Origin: an uncultured Eubacteriales bacterium
Lineage (GTDB): Bacteria > Bacillota > Clostridia > Oscillospirales > Acutalibacteraceae
Reading direction: 5' to 3'
Length of the DNA stretch: 18,549 nucleotides
NCBI GenBank assembly: GCA_910580045.1
Contig: CAJTXF010000052.1
Span: 1 to 18,549, forward strand
Shown here piece after piece: positions 1-11,490 of this stretch. A program made the position numbers and the translations under genes. Numbering within the stretch: position 1 is the stretch's first letter; each line of letters starts with the position of its first letter. The notes beneath the pieces are model-generated. The model had not been told where the DNA came from. It was given only the letters and a program-made list of their open reading frames with translations, and did no database searches.

Positions 1-96
1 GATGGCGGCAGTCAGGGTGGTCTTGCCATGGTCAACGTGGCCGATGGTGCCGATGTTTACATGGGGTTTGGTCCGTTCAAATTTTGCCTTTGCCAT
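1..96 (-). CDS. tuf: Elongation factor Tu, N-terminal fragment (cut by window edge)
   Basis: This is the first 32 codons of EF-Tu, the GTPase that delivers aminoacyl-tRNA to the ribosomal A site. The translation begins [20 protein letters not shown] and runs into the P-loop GHVDHGKT, which is diagnostic of EF-Tu. The rest of the gene lies beyond the left edge. The start is the ATG at 96-94, preceded by AAGGAGG at 113-107 with about 10 nt spacing. It is the last visible gene of the rpsL-rpsG-fusA-tuf series and is 94 bp from fusA. A probable promoter sits in that gap, so tuf is likely transcribed both with fusA and independently. Identity is very secure; only the length is unknown. Confidence 0.97.
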
Positions 97-147
97 TGGG
101 AAATTGCCTCCTTGCAAATAAAATTGTCCTAGCTTTTGCCTGTATCC

Positions 148-176
148 ATTCTACCAGCAAACGCCCGAAAAATCAA
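148..176 (-). promoter_or_regulatory. Probable sigma-A promoter of tuf
   Basis: Reading leftward, a -35 box TTGATT (176-171) is followed after 17 bp by TAGAAT (153-148). The -10 box is preceded by TGG, giving an extended -10 (TGn) element. Transcription would start near 141, leaving a leader of about 45 nt before tuf that contains the AAGGAGG site. The -35 matches consensus at 4 of 6 and the -10 at 5 of 6. A separate tuf promoter is biologically sensible given the high EF-Tu demand, but this is prediction only. Confidence 0.5.
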
Positions 177-190
177 GGGCCATTTGCTGT

Positions 191-2287
191 TTAATCAGAC
201 TTTTTGCCTCGGTCGCTGATAATTTTCTCGGAAATGTTCTTGGGAACCTCCGCGTAATGGGCGGGCTCCATGGTATACTGGCCGCGGCCCTGGGTCTTGG
301 AGCGCATGTCAGTAGCATAGCCGAACATCTCAGAGAGGGGAACCTCAGAGTTGACCTGCTGGGCGCCGGGCAGGGCATCCATACCCAGAATCATGCCCCG
401 GCGGGAGTTCAAATCGCCGATTACGTCGCCCATATACTCCTCAGGGGTGATGACAGTTACCTTCATGATAGGCTCCATCAGCACTGGGTCTGCCTTGCGC
501 ATTGCCTCCTTAAAGGCCATGGAGCCGGCAATCTTAAAGGCCATTTCAGAGGAGTCCACCTCATGGTAAGAGCCGTCATACAGGCTGACCTTTACGTCCA
601 CCACGTTGTAGCCAGCCAGCACGCCGGACAGCATAGCGCCCTGAATGCCCTGGTCAACAGCAGGAATATACTCCTTGGGGATGGCGCCGCCAACCACAGC
701 GTTGACAAACTCGTAACCCTGGCCCGGGTTGGGCTCAATGCGAATCTTAACATGACCGTACTGGCCCTTACCGCCGGACTGGCGGGCATACTTGGTGTCA
801 GAGCTGCTCTCCTTGCGGATGGTCTCCTTATAGGCAACCTGGGGCTTGCCCACGTTGGCCTCCACCTTGAACTCCCGGAGCAGACGGTCCACAATAATCT
901 CCAGGTGGAGCTCGCCCATACCGGCAATAATAGTCTGGCCGGTCTCCTCGTCGGTGTAAGCCTTAAAGGTGGGGTCCTCCTCCGCCAGCTTGGAGAGGGC
1001 AATGCCCATTTTCTCCTGGCCAGCCTTGGTCTTGGGCTCAATGGCCACCCGGATAACCGGGTCCGGGAACTCCATGGACTCCAGAATAACAGGGTGCTTC
1101 TCGTCGCAGAGGGTGTCGCCGGTGGTGGTGTTCTTCAGGCCCACCGCCGCGGCAATATCGCCAGCATACACCCGGTCAATGTCCTTGCGGTCATTGGCGT
1201 GCATCTGCACAATGCGGCCCATGCGCTCGTTGTTGTCCTTTACAGAGTTGTACACAGTGGCGCCAGCCTCTACAGAGCCGGAGTACACCCGGAAGAAGCA
1301 CAGCTTGCCCACATAGGGGTCTGTGGCAATCTTAAAGGCCAGGGCCGCGAAGGGCTCCTCGTCAGAAGAATTGCGCACAGTCTCTTCCTCAGTGTCCGGG
1401 TTGATGCCCTTGATGGCAGGCACGTCAGTGGGGGCGGGCATATAGTCCACGATAGCGTCCAGCAGCTTCTGTACGCCCTTGTTCTTATAGGATGTGCCGC
1501 AGACCACTGGCACCATATGGTTGGCGATGGTAGACTTACGGATGCAGGTCTTGATTTCATCAATGGTAATCTCTTCCTCGCCCAGGTATTTCTCCATCAA
1601 GGCGTCGTCCAGCTCCGCCACGTGCTCCACCAGCTCGGCCCGGTACTGCTGGGCCTGCTCCAGCATATCCTCGGGAATCTCCTCACAGCGGATGTCCTTG
1701 CCCAAGTCATCATAGTAGACATAGGCCTTCATCTCCACCAAATCAATGATGCCCTTAAAGGTCTCCTCCGTGCCGATGGGCAGCTGGATGGGCACAGCGT
1801 TGCACTTCAGGCGGTCCTTCATCATCTGGACCACCCGGTAGAAGTCAGCGCCCATAATGTCCATCTTGTTCACATAGGCCATGCGGGGGACCTTGTACTC
1901 GTCCGCCTGCCGCCAAACGGTCTCAGACTGGGGCTCAACGCCGCCCTTGGCGCAGAACACGGTGACAGAGCCGTCCAGCACCCGCAGAGAGCGCTGTACT
2001 TCCACAGTGAAGTCCACGTGGCCGGGGGTGTCGATAATGTTGATACGGTTCTGCTTGCCATTGCGGTCCGGCCAGAAACAGGTGGTGGCGGCGGAAGTGA
2101 TGGTGATGCCGCGCTCCTGCTCCTGGGCCATCCAGTCCATGGTGGCGGCACCCTCATGGGTTTCGCCTATTTTGTAGTTGACGCCTGTATAAAACAGGAT
2201 ACGCTCTGTGGTCGTGGTCTTACCGGCATCAATATGGGCCATGATGCCGATATTCCTGGTCAATTCAAGTGGTACCTGTCTGGCCAT
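191..2287 (-). CDS. fusA: Elongation factor G
   Basis: EF-G is the GTPase that drives tRNA-mRNA translocation on the ribosome. The 698-residue product matches the usual family length (about 690-704). The GTPase motifs are AHIDAGKT at residues 17-24 (G1), DTPGH at 86-90 (G3) and NKMD at 140-143 (G4). Beyond the G domain the chain continues through the expected domains, including GMGELHLEI and the GQYGHV segment of domain IV. The start at 2287 gives the canonical N-terminus MARQVPLELTRNIGIMAHID. Its ribosome binding site AAGGAGG (2307-2301) is 13 nt from the ATG, longer than for its neighbours. The gene follows rpsG after a 257-bp gap and precedes tuf. No convincing promoter was found in the gap; the best candidate is TTGTAC-18-TATGAT, with the -10 at 2429-2424. 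Cotranscription from rpsL is therefore the simplest reading. Confidence 0.98.
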   Translation of the reverse strand: MARQVPLELTRNIGIMAHIDAGKTTTTERILFYTGVNYKIGETHEGAATMDWMAQEQERGITITSAATTCFWPDRNGKQNRINIIDTPGHVDFTVEVQRSLRVLDGSVTVFCAKGGVEPQSETVWRQADEYKVPRMAYVNKMDIMGADFYRVVQMMKDRLKCNAVPIQLPIGTEETFKGIIDLVEMKAYVYYDDLGKDIRCEEIPEDMLEQAQQYRAELVEHVAELDDALMEKYLGEEEITIDEIKTCIRKSTIANHMVPVVCGTSYKNKGVQKLLDAIVDYMPAPTDVPAIKGINPDTEEETVRNSSDEEPFAALAFKIATDPYVGKLCFFRVYSGSVEAGATVYNSVKDNNERMGRIVQMHANDRKDIDRVYAGDIAAAVGLKNTTTGDTLCDEKHPVILESMEFPDPVIRVAIEPKTKAGQEKMGIALSKLAEEDPTFKAYTDEETGQTIIAGMGELHLEIIVDRLLREFKVEANVGKPQVAYKETIRKESSSDTKYARQSGGKGQYGHVKIRIEPNPGQGYEFVNAVVGGAIPKEYIPAVDQGIQGAMLSGVLAGYNVVDVKVSLYDGSYHEVDSSEMAFKIAGSMAFKEAMRKADPVLMEPIMKVTVITPEEYMGDVIGDLNSRRGMILGMDALPGAQQVNSEVPLSEMFGYATDMRSKTQGRGQYTMEPAHYAEVPKNISEKIISDRGKKSD

Positions 2288-2477
2288 AAATACGTTGTTT
2301 CCTCCTTCAATCCCAAATCACGTGCCATTTCCGCTGGTCCCATCTGCGGGTTCTTTGTTGGGCCATCATATGCTGGCAAAAGAATTGCCATACACCTGGC
2401 CCTGAGCCAAAAGAACGCTCCCTATCATAGCGGCATTTCCTTTGCGCGTACAACCGCCGACATTATCGAGAAACGCA

Positions 2478-2523
2478 GCGCCGGTACGGCGCGCCCCGCG
2501 AATAGGGTGCAGCGTCACGCTGC
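2478..2523. repeat. Two short GC hairpins between rpsG and fusA
   Basis: Two perfect 6-bp stems with 3-nt loops lie close together downstream of rpsG. The first is GCGCCG-GTA-CGGCGC at 2478-2492 and the second is GCAGCG-TCA-CGCTGC at 2509-2523. Neither has a T-run on either strand, so they do not look like intrinsic terminators. They may stabilise the rpsG mRNA end or be processing sites; no function is claimed. Confidence 0.5.
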
Positions 2524-2544
2524 TACCAGCGGTAATGGGCGCAC

Positions 2545-3015
2545 TTACCAACGGTAATGTGCAAAGGCCCGGTTGGCCTCAGCCATTCTGTGGGTATCAT
2601 CGCGCTTCTTGGCAGCGCCGCCCGCGCCGTTGACCGCGTCCATAATCTCACCGGCCAGCCGCTCGCGCATGGTGCGCTCGTTGCGGGTGCGGGCATAGCT
2701 GGTCATCCACCGCAGGCCCAGGGTCTGCCGCCGTTCGGGGCGGACCTCCATGGGCACCTGATAGGTAGAGCCGCCTACACGGCGGGCCTTTACCTCCAGG
2801 CTGGGCATCACGTTCTCCATGGCCTGCTCGAACACCTCCAGGGGCTCTTTGCCTGTCTTCTCCTGCACGATTTCAAAAGCACCGTACACGATTTTCTGGG
2901 CCACGCCCTTCTTGCCGTCCAGCATCACGCTGTTGATCAGCCGGGTGACGAGCTTGGAATTATACAAGGGGTCCGGCAAAACGTCGCGCTTTGCCACATT
3001 GCCTCTTCTTGGCAT
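2545..3015 (-). CDS. rpsG: 30S ribosomal protein S7
   Basis: S7 is the primary 16S rRNA 3'-domain binder that nucleates assembly of the small-subunit head and contacts E-site tRNA. The 156-residue length is exactly that usual for bacterial S7. Diagnostic segments are MPRRGNVAKRD at the N-terminus, then KLVTRLINSVMLDGKK, VKARRVGGSTYQVP and the C-terminal FAHYRW. I chose the ATG at 3015, not an upstream in-frame ATG at 3045. It gives the family N-terminus and sits 7 nt after AAGGAGG (3029-3023). The gene lies between rpsL (208-bp gap) and fusA (257-bp gap). These gaps are wide for the str operon, and I see no good promoter in the 208-bp one. Confidence 0.97.
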   Translation of the reverse strand: MPRRGNVAKRDVLPDPLYNSKLVTRLINSVMLDGKKGVAQKIVYGAFEIVQEKTGKEPLEVFEQAMENVMPSLEVKARRVGGSTYQVPMEVRPERRQTLGLRWMTSYARTRNERTMRERLAGEIMDAVNGAGGAAKKRDDTHRMAEANRAFAHYRW

Positions 3016-3223
3016 AATCTTCCCTCCTTCATAAAATGAATTCATCGGTACTCGAAAACCTTGCCGGTTTCCAATCTCTGCATCACAAAATCACACCTGT
3101 AATCAGGCCGCTTTGTTCACCGACAAAGCCTCCGGTCAGCTAAAGGCAATTTATCAAGACCCCCGGGACAGGGTTCGCCCCGAAATCTATATAAATTAAG
3201 CCGAATAGCTTAGCGAATTACTC

Positions 3224-3646
3224 TTACTTCTTGCCGGGCTTGGGCCGCTTGGCGCCATACTTACTGCGGGCCTGCATACGCTTGGCCACGCCCTGGGTAT
3301 CCAGCACGCCGCGGATGATGTGGTAACGCACACCGGGCAGGTCGCGTACACGGCCGCCACGAATCATCACCACGCTGTGCTCCTGCAGGTTGTGTCCCAC
3401 GCCGGGGATGTAGCAGAGCACCTCAATGCCGTTGGAAAGACGGACACGGGCAATCTTCCGCAGAGCAGAGTTGGGCTTTCTGGGGGTACGGGTGGTCACT
3501 GTTGTGCACACGCCCCGCTTCTGGGGAGAGTCCAGGTCAATGGCCGCGCGCTTTTTCGAGTTCCAACCCTTCAAAAGAGCAGGAGCCTTTGACTTCTTCA
3601 CAGCATCGCTTCTACCATTCTTAACCAGCTGGTTAAAGGTAGGCAT
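3224..3646 (-). CDS. rpsL: 30S ribosomal protein S12 with Arg56 and Arg101
   Basis: S12 sits at the decoding centre and is the classical streptomycin-resistance protein. The product has 140 residues with the expected motifs SPQKRGVCT (40-48), KPNSALRK (57-64) and GHNLQEHSVV (84-93). The ATG at 3646 gives MPTFNQLVK and lies 8 nt after AGGAGG (3660-3655); an in-frame ATG at 3655 overlaps that site and is rejected. The residue before KPNSA is Arg56 (codon AGA) and the residue in GGRVRDLPG is Arg101 (codon CGC). These align with Lys43 and Lys88 of Mycobacterium tuberculosis S12 and Lys56 and Lys101 of Bacillus subtilis, the lysines whose changes give streptomycin resistance. Asp102, the site of beta-methylthiolation in many bacteria, is kept. 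Transcription probably starts at the promoter near 3778-3807. Confidence 0.98.
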   Translation of the reverse strand: MPTFNQLVKNGRSDAVKKSKAPALLKGWNSKKRAAIDLDSPQKRGVCTTVTTRTPRKPNSALRKIARVRLSNGIEVLCYIPGVGHNLQEHSVVMIRGGRVRDLPGVRYHIIRGVLDTQGVAKRMQARSKYGAKRPKPGKK

Positions 3647-3683
3647 AGCATGCACCTCCTTCTTAATAATAGTGATATGCGAA

Positions 3684-3754
3684 GGCGGCTTGGCCGCCGA
3701 AACGCCTTTTCAAAAGGGCAGGGGCTGAGGACAGGGCCCAAACGCCTATCCTCA
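3684..3754 (-). promoter_or_regulatory. Folded leader of the rpsL operon mRNA
   Basis: Between the predicted start site (about 3771) and the rpsL ribosome binding site there are roughly 115 nt with three hairpins. In transcription order these are a TGAGGA/TCCTCA stem (3726-3754) with further internal pairing, a CCTTT/AAAGG stem (3705-3717), and a perfect GGCGGC/GCCGCC stem with a 3-nt loop (3684-3698). None is followed by a U-run, so attenuation is not evident. Feedback by a ribosomal protein is possible, as S7 does in the E. coli str operon, but this is inference. Confidence 0.35.
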
Positions 3755-3777
3755 CCCACATTTTGCCCATCTTGCAG

Positions 3778-3807
3778 ATTATAACACCAACTTACAGCGT
3801 CTGTCAA
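3778..3807 (-). promoter_or_regulatory. Consensus sigma-A promoter of rpsL-rpsG-fusA
   Basis: Reading leftward, TTGACA (3807-3802) is followed after 18 bp by TATAAT (3783-3778). Both hexamers match consensus perfectly. Transcription should begin near 3771, about 125 nt upstream of rpsL. The -35 box is only 30 bp from the rpoC stop codon, and no strong terminator lies between them. rpsL is therefore likely fed both by rpoBC read-through and by this promoter. Confidence 0.85.
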
Positions 3808-3836
3808 GTTTTTTTCGGCAGAGGCTGGATTTTTTC

Positions 3837-7526
<3,690 letters not shown>

Positions 7527-7543
7527 CGTCTTCCTTTCCCGCT

Positions 7544-10500
7544 TTAATAGTCTTCGTCCCCATCGTCCCCCAGGCCGAAGTCATCCTCATCGTCCTCATC
7601 GTCAAAGTCCCCGCTGTAATCGTCCTCCTCTTCGTCCTCTTCCATCTCGCCCTCCGCGCTTTCCTTATAGTAGCCGTCCAAATCATCGGCCACATTGGGC
7701 TCATCGAACACATCCGGGCCCTGGTTCAGGCCCATATCGTCATCGTCAAAGCTCTGCATCAAGTCGATTTCCTCGTCATTCTGGTCCAGAACCTTCACGT
7801 CCAGGCCCAGGCTCTGCAGCTCTTTGATAAGCACCTTAAAGCTCTCCGGCACGCCCGGGGTGGGGATGTTCTCCCCCTTGACAATGGCCTCATAGGTCTT
7901 CACCCGGCCCACAGTGTCGTCAGACTTCACGGTGAGGATTTCCTGCAGGGTATAGGCCGCGCCGTAGGCCTCCAGGGCCCAGACCTCCATCTCGCCAAAG
8001 CGCTGGCCGCCAAACTGGGCCTTGCCGCCCAAGGGCTGCTGGGTGACCAGGGAATAGGGGCCTGTGCTGCGGGCGTGAATCTTGTCGTCCACCAGGTGGT
8101 GGAGCTTCAGATAGTACATGAACCCAACTGTGACCGGGTTGTCGAAATACTCGCCGGTACGGCCGTCCCGCAGCCAGAACTTGCCGTCCTCGTTCATGTC
8201 GCTCATACGGAAGCACTCGCGGATATCAGACTCCTGGGCCCCGTCGAACACAGGGGTCATAATGCGCCAGCCCAGGGCATTGGCGGCCATGCCCAGATGG
8301 ACCTCCAGCACCTGGCCGATGTTCATACGGCTGGGCACGCCCAGAGGATTCAGCACAATGTCCAGGGGTGTGCCGTCGGGCAGGAAGGGCATCTCCTCCT
8401 CCGGCAGGATTCGGGAGACCACGCCCTTGTTGCCGTGGCGGCCCGCCATCTTGTCGCCCACGCTGATTTTCCGCTTCTGGGCAATATAGCAGCGCACCAC
8501 CTTGTTGACCCCAGGGGCCAGCTCGTCATGGCTGTTCTCCCGGGTAAAGACCTTCACATCCACCACCACGCCGTATTCGCCGTGGGGCACCCGCAAAGAG
8601 GTGTCCCGGACCTCCCGGGCCTTTTCGCCGAAGATAGCCCGCAGCAGCCGCTCCTCGGCAGTAAGCTCGGTCTCGCCCTTGGGGGTGACCTTGCCCACCA
8701 AAATATCCCCAGTGCGCACGTCCGCGCCCACCCGGATAATGCCCCGGTCGTCCAGATTGGCCATCACATCCCCGCTCATGTTGGGGATGTCCCGGGTGAT
8801 TTCCTCCGGCCCCAGCTTGGTGTCCCGGGCTTCCATTTCATATTCCTCGATATGGATGGAGGTGTACACGTCATCCCGCACAATCTTCTCATTCAGAAGG
8901 ACCGCGTCCTCGTAGTTATAGCCCTCCCAGGTCATAAAACCAATGAGCGCGTTCTTGCCCAAAGCAATCTCGCCGTTTTTAATGCCCGGGCCGTCGGCAA
9001 TGACAGAGCCCTCCTCGACCCGCTCGCCCACGTCCACCACCGGCACCTGGTTGATGCAGGTGCTCTGGTTGGAGCGCATGAACTTAATAATCTCGTACTC
9101 GTCAATATCCCCGTCGTCCGCTGTGACACGAACCCGGTTGGCAGACACAGACTTGACCACGCCGCCCCGTTTGGCCAGCACGCACACGCCGGAGTCCACC
9201 CCGGCCTTGTACTCCATGCCTGTGCCCACAATGGGGCTCTGGGTTTTCAGCAGGGGCACAGCCTGGCGCTGCATGTTAGAACCCATCATAGCCCGGTTGG
9301 CGTCGTCATGCTCCAAAAAGGGAATCATGGCCGTGGCCACAGAGACCACCATCCGGGGGGTGATGTCCATATAGTCCGCCCGGGCCGCGTCCACGTCCAC
9401 AAACTCGTCCCGGTACCGGCCAACCACACGCTTGTGGATGAAATGCCCCTCCTCGTCCAGGGGCTCGTTGGCCTGGGCCACAATATATTCATCCTCCACG
9501 TCCGCGGTCATATACTCAACTTCATTGGTGACCCGGCCTGTGGCCTTGTCCACCTTGCGGTAGGGCGCCTCAATGAAGCCGTACTCATTGATTTTGGCAA
9601 AGCTGGCCAGATAGGAAATCAGGCCGATGTTGGGGCCTTCCGGGGTCTCCAGGGGGCACATGCGGCCATAGTGGGTATAGTGCACGTCCCGCACCTCAAA
9701 GCTGGCCCTGTCCCGGGACAGGCCGCCCGGGCCCAGAGCGGAGAGCCGGCGCTTGTGGGTCAGCTCAGCCAGGGGGTTGGTCTGGTCCATAAACTGGCTC
9801 AGGGGGGAGGAGCCGAAGAACTCCTTAATTGCCGCCACCACAGGCCGGATGTTGATAAGGGAATGGGGGGTCAGCTGCTCCAAATCCGCGGCCTGCAGGG
9901 TCATGCGCTCCCGGATGACCCGCTCCAGGCGGGAGAAGCCGATGCGGAACTGGTTCTGCAGCAGCTCGCCCACGCAGCGGATGCGCCGGTTGCCCAGATG
10001 GTCAATGTCGTCTGTCAGGCCCAAGCCCTGGGCCAGGCAGTTCATATAGTTGACAGTGGCGAAAATATCGTCCACTGTGATAATGTTTGGAATCAAATCC
10101 GGACGGCGGCGGCGCAGGGCTGCTTTCAGCTCCGCCTCATTGTCCCCGCACTCGTCCAGAATTTCCCGCAGCACCCGGAAGCAGACCCGCTCGTTCAGGC
10201 CGCACTCTTCCTTGGGGTCAAAGTTCACATACTTGGCCGCGTCCACCATGCCATTGGAGATAATCTTTACGTCCCTCTCCTCCAGCGTGACCACCACGCA
10301 GCTCACGCCCGCGTCGTCCATCTGCATGGCCAGCTCCCGGGTGACAGTGGTCCCGGCCTCGGCCAGCAGCTCCCCTGTGGAGGGGTCAACCACAGGCTGG
10401 GCAAGAACCTGGCCGTTCAGGCGGCCCTCCAGGCGCAGCTTCTTGTTGTACTTATACCGCCCCACCCGGGACAAATCGTACCGGCGGGGGTCAAAGAACA

Positions 10501-11275
10501 GGCTGTACAGGTGGCTTTGGGCGCTCTCAATGGTGGGGGGCTCGCTGGGGCGCAGCTTGCGGTACAGCTCGAACAGGCCCTCCTCCTCAGAGTGGCAGGT
10601 ATCCTTTTCCAGGGTGGCCCGAATGCGGTCATCCTCGCCAAAGCAGTCCAGAATCTGCTGGTCCGTGCCCAGGCCCAGGCACCGCAGGAACACCGTGATG
10701 GGAATCTTGCGGTTCTTGTCAATGCGCACATAGACCACGTCATTGATATCATTCTCATACTCCAGCCAGGCGCCCCGGTTGGGGATAATGGTAGAGCCGA
10801 ACAGCTCTTTGCCTGAGCGGTCGTAATCCATTTTATAGTAGACCCCGGGCGAGCGCACCAGCTGGGAGACAATGACCCGCTCGGCCCCGTTGATGACAAA
10901 GGTGCCGCTCTCTGTCATCAGGGGAAAGTCCCCCATAAAGACCTCGCTCTCCTTAATCTCCCCGGTCTCCTTGTTCAGCAGCCGCGCCGTCACCCGCAGG
11001 GCCGCCGCATAGGTCGCGTCCCGCTCTTTGCACTGGGTGACAGTGTAATTAGGGGTGTCGTCCAGCTTATAGTCCACAAAATCCAGCACCAGGTTGTTGT
11101 TGAAATCAGTTATCCCGGACACATCGTGGAAAACCTCTTTCAGACCCTCCTTTAGGAACCATCCATACGAGTCCTTCTGAATCTCGATTAGGTTGGGCAT
11201 TTTCAGGACTTCCTCAATTTTGGCAAAGCTCATCCGCGTGGTTTTACCCAGCTGGACCGGTTTCACATTCACCAT
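7544..11275 (-). CDS. rpoB: DNA-directed RNA polymerase subunit beta, with acidic C-terminal tail
   Basis: This is the beta subunit of RNA polymerase, 1243 residues, about 50 longer than the B. subtilis protein. The rifampicin-binding region spans residues 488-515. Asp497, His507 and Ser512 (E. coli 516, 526 and 531) are all in the susceptible state; Pro491 replaces the usual Gln just before LSQFMD. The conserved stretch continues with CPLETPEGPNIGLI. The last 44 residues contain 26 Asp/Glu and a single Lys, a very acidic tail. The ATG at 11275 gives a family-like start (MVNVKPVQLGKTTRMSFAKI) behind a GGAG site about 12 nt upstream. A consensus promoter lies about 215 nt upstream of the gene. 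rplJ-rplL, its usual upstream neighbours in Firmicutes, are absent. Confidence 0.98.
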   Translation of the reverse strand: MVNVKPVQLGKTTRMSFAKIEEVLKMPNLIEIQKDSYGWFLKEGLKEVFHDVSGITDFNNNLVLDFVDYKLDDTPNYTVTQCKERDATYAAALRVTARLLNKETGEIKESEVFMGDFPLMTESGTFVINGAERVIVSQLVRSPGVYYKMDYDRSGKELFGSTIIPNRGAWLEYENDINDVVYVRIDKNRKIPITVFLRCLGLGTDQQILDCFGEDDRIRATLEKDTCHSEEEGLFELYRKLRPSEPPTIESAQSHLYSLFFDPRRYDLSRVGRYKYNKKLRLEGRLNGQVLAQPVVDPSTGELLAEAGTTVTRELAMQMDDAGVSCVVVTLEERDVKIISNGMVDAAKYVNFDPKEECGLNERVCFRVLREILDECGDNEAELKAALRRRRPDLIPNIITVDDIFATVNYMNCLAQGLGLTDDIDHLGNRRIRCVGELLQNQFRIGFSRLERVIRERMTLQAADLEQLTPHSLINIRPVVAAIKEFFGSSPLSQFMDQTNPLAELTHKRRLSALGPGGLSRDRASFEVRDVHYTHYGRMCPLETPEGPNIGLISYLASFAKINEYGFIEAPYRKVDKATGRVTNEVEYMTADVEDEYIVAQANEPLDEEGHFIHKRVVGRYRDEFVDVDAARADYMDITPRMVVSVATAMIPFLEHDDANRAMMGSNMQRQAVPLLKTQSPIVGTGMEYKAGVDSGVCVLAKRGGVVKSVSANRVRVTADDGDIDEYEIIKFMRSNQSTCINQVPVVDVGERVEEGSVIADGPGIKNGEIALGKNALIGFMTWEGYNYEDAVLLNEKIVRDDVYTSIHIEEYEMEARDTKLGPEEITRDIPNMSGDVMANLDDRGIIRVGADVRTGDILVGKVTPKGETELTAEERLLRAIFGEKAREVRDTSLRVPHGEYGVVVDVKVFTRENSHDELAPGVNKVVRCYIAQKRKISVGDKMAGRHGNKGVVSRILPEEEMPFLPDGTPLDIVLNPLGVPSRMNIGQVLEVHLGMAANALGWRIMTPVFDGAQESDIRECFRMSDMNEDGKFWLRDGRTGEYFDNPVTVGFMYYLKLHHLVDDKIHARSTGPYSLVTQQPLGGKAQFGGQRFGEMEVWALEAYGAAYTLQEILTVKSDDTVGRVKTYEAIVKGENIPTPGVPESFKVLIKELQSLGLDVKVLDQNDEEIDLMQSFDDDDMGLNQGPDVFDEPNVADDLDGYYKESAEGEMEEDEEEDDYSGDFDDEDDEDDFGLGDDGDEDY

Positions 11276-11490
11276 ATCGCGCAGCCACTCCTATCCTTGA
11301 ATTTCGGGCATTCACCGCGGGCCCAAAAGGGCTGGGGAACACCTCATCCGCAAAGCCGGGCGGCTGATTTTCACTCCGTCCAAATTACACAAAAAATCAG
11401 TTTTTTTGCGTCAGCCGCTTGACACCCTCCTGCCCCTGTGGTATACTACTCATATAGGCACGGGAAGGCAGAATTACAGATGATGATACA
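11276..11490 (-). promoter_or_regulatory. Long rpoB mRNA leader with nested inverted repeats
   Basis: The predicted rpoB leader is about 215 nt. It contains an inverted repeat GCGGCTGA/TCAGCCGC (11360-11367 with 11411-11418). Inside that is a nearly pure A/T stem-loop of CAAAAAA/TTTTTTTG around a TCAG loop (11390-11408). A smaller GCCC-AAAA-GGGC hairpin is at 11321-11332. One arm of the outer repeat abuts the -35 box of the rightward promoter at 11419. I do not recognise an L10-type leader, which would not be expected without rplJL. Confidence 0.35.
11419..11447 (+). promoter_or_regulatory. Consensus rightward promoter facing the rpoB promoter
   Basis: On the plus strand TTGACA (11419-11424) is followed after 17 bp by TATACT (11442-11447). 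The -10 box carries a TGG extension directly upstream, an extended -10 element. Transcription would begin near 11454. Such a match is improbable by chance in this GC-rich sequence. It points toward the rpoB promoter and away from rpoB, so it must drive something other than the annotated minus-strand genes. Confidence 0.75.

Noticed and set aside
2424..2452. Promoter for fusA (TTGTAC-18-TATGAT)
   Set aside because: The -35 agrees with consensus at only three positions and there is no extended -10; not strong enough to list as a feature.
257..2557. Very long open frame on the plus strand across fusA (and similar ones across rpoB, rpoC, rpoD and dnaG)
   Set aside because: These are mirror frames produced by the codon bias of the true minus-strand genes. 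Their products are repetitive His/Leu/Gly/Val-rich, match no family, and overlap unmistakable housekeeping genes.
3808..3836. Intrinsic terminator directly after rpoC
   Set aside because: Two T-rich runs flank CCAGCCTCTGCC, but no stem of useful length forms between them.
9729..9815. Rifampicin-resistance substitutions in RpoB (Pro491, Ala503)
   Set aside because: Asp497, His507 and Ser512, the main resistance sites, are in the susceptible state. Ala at 503 is normal for Gram-positives, and Pro491 lies outside the main contact residues.
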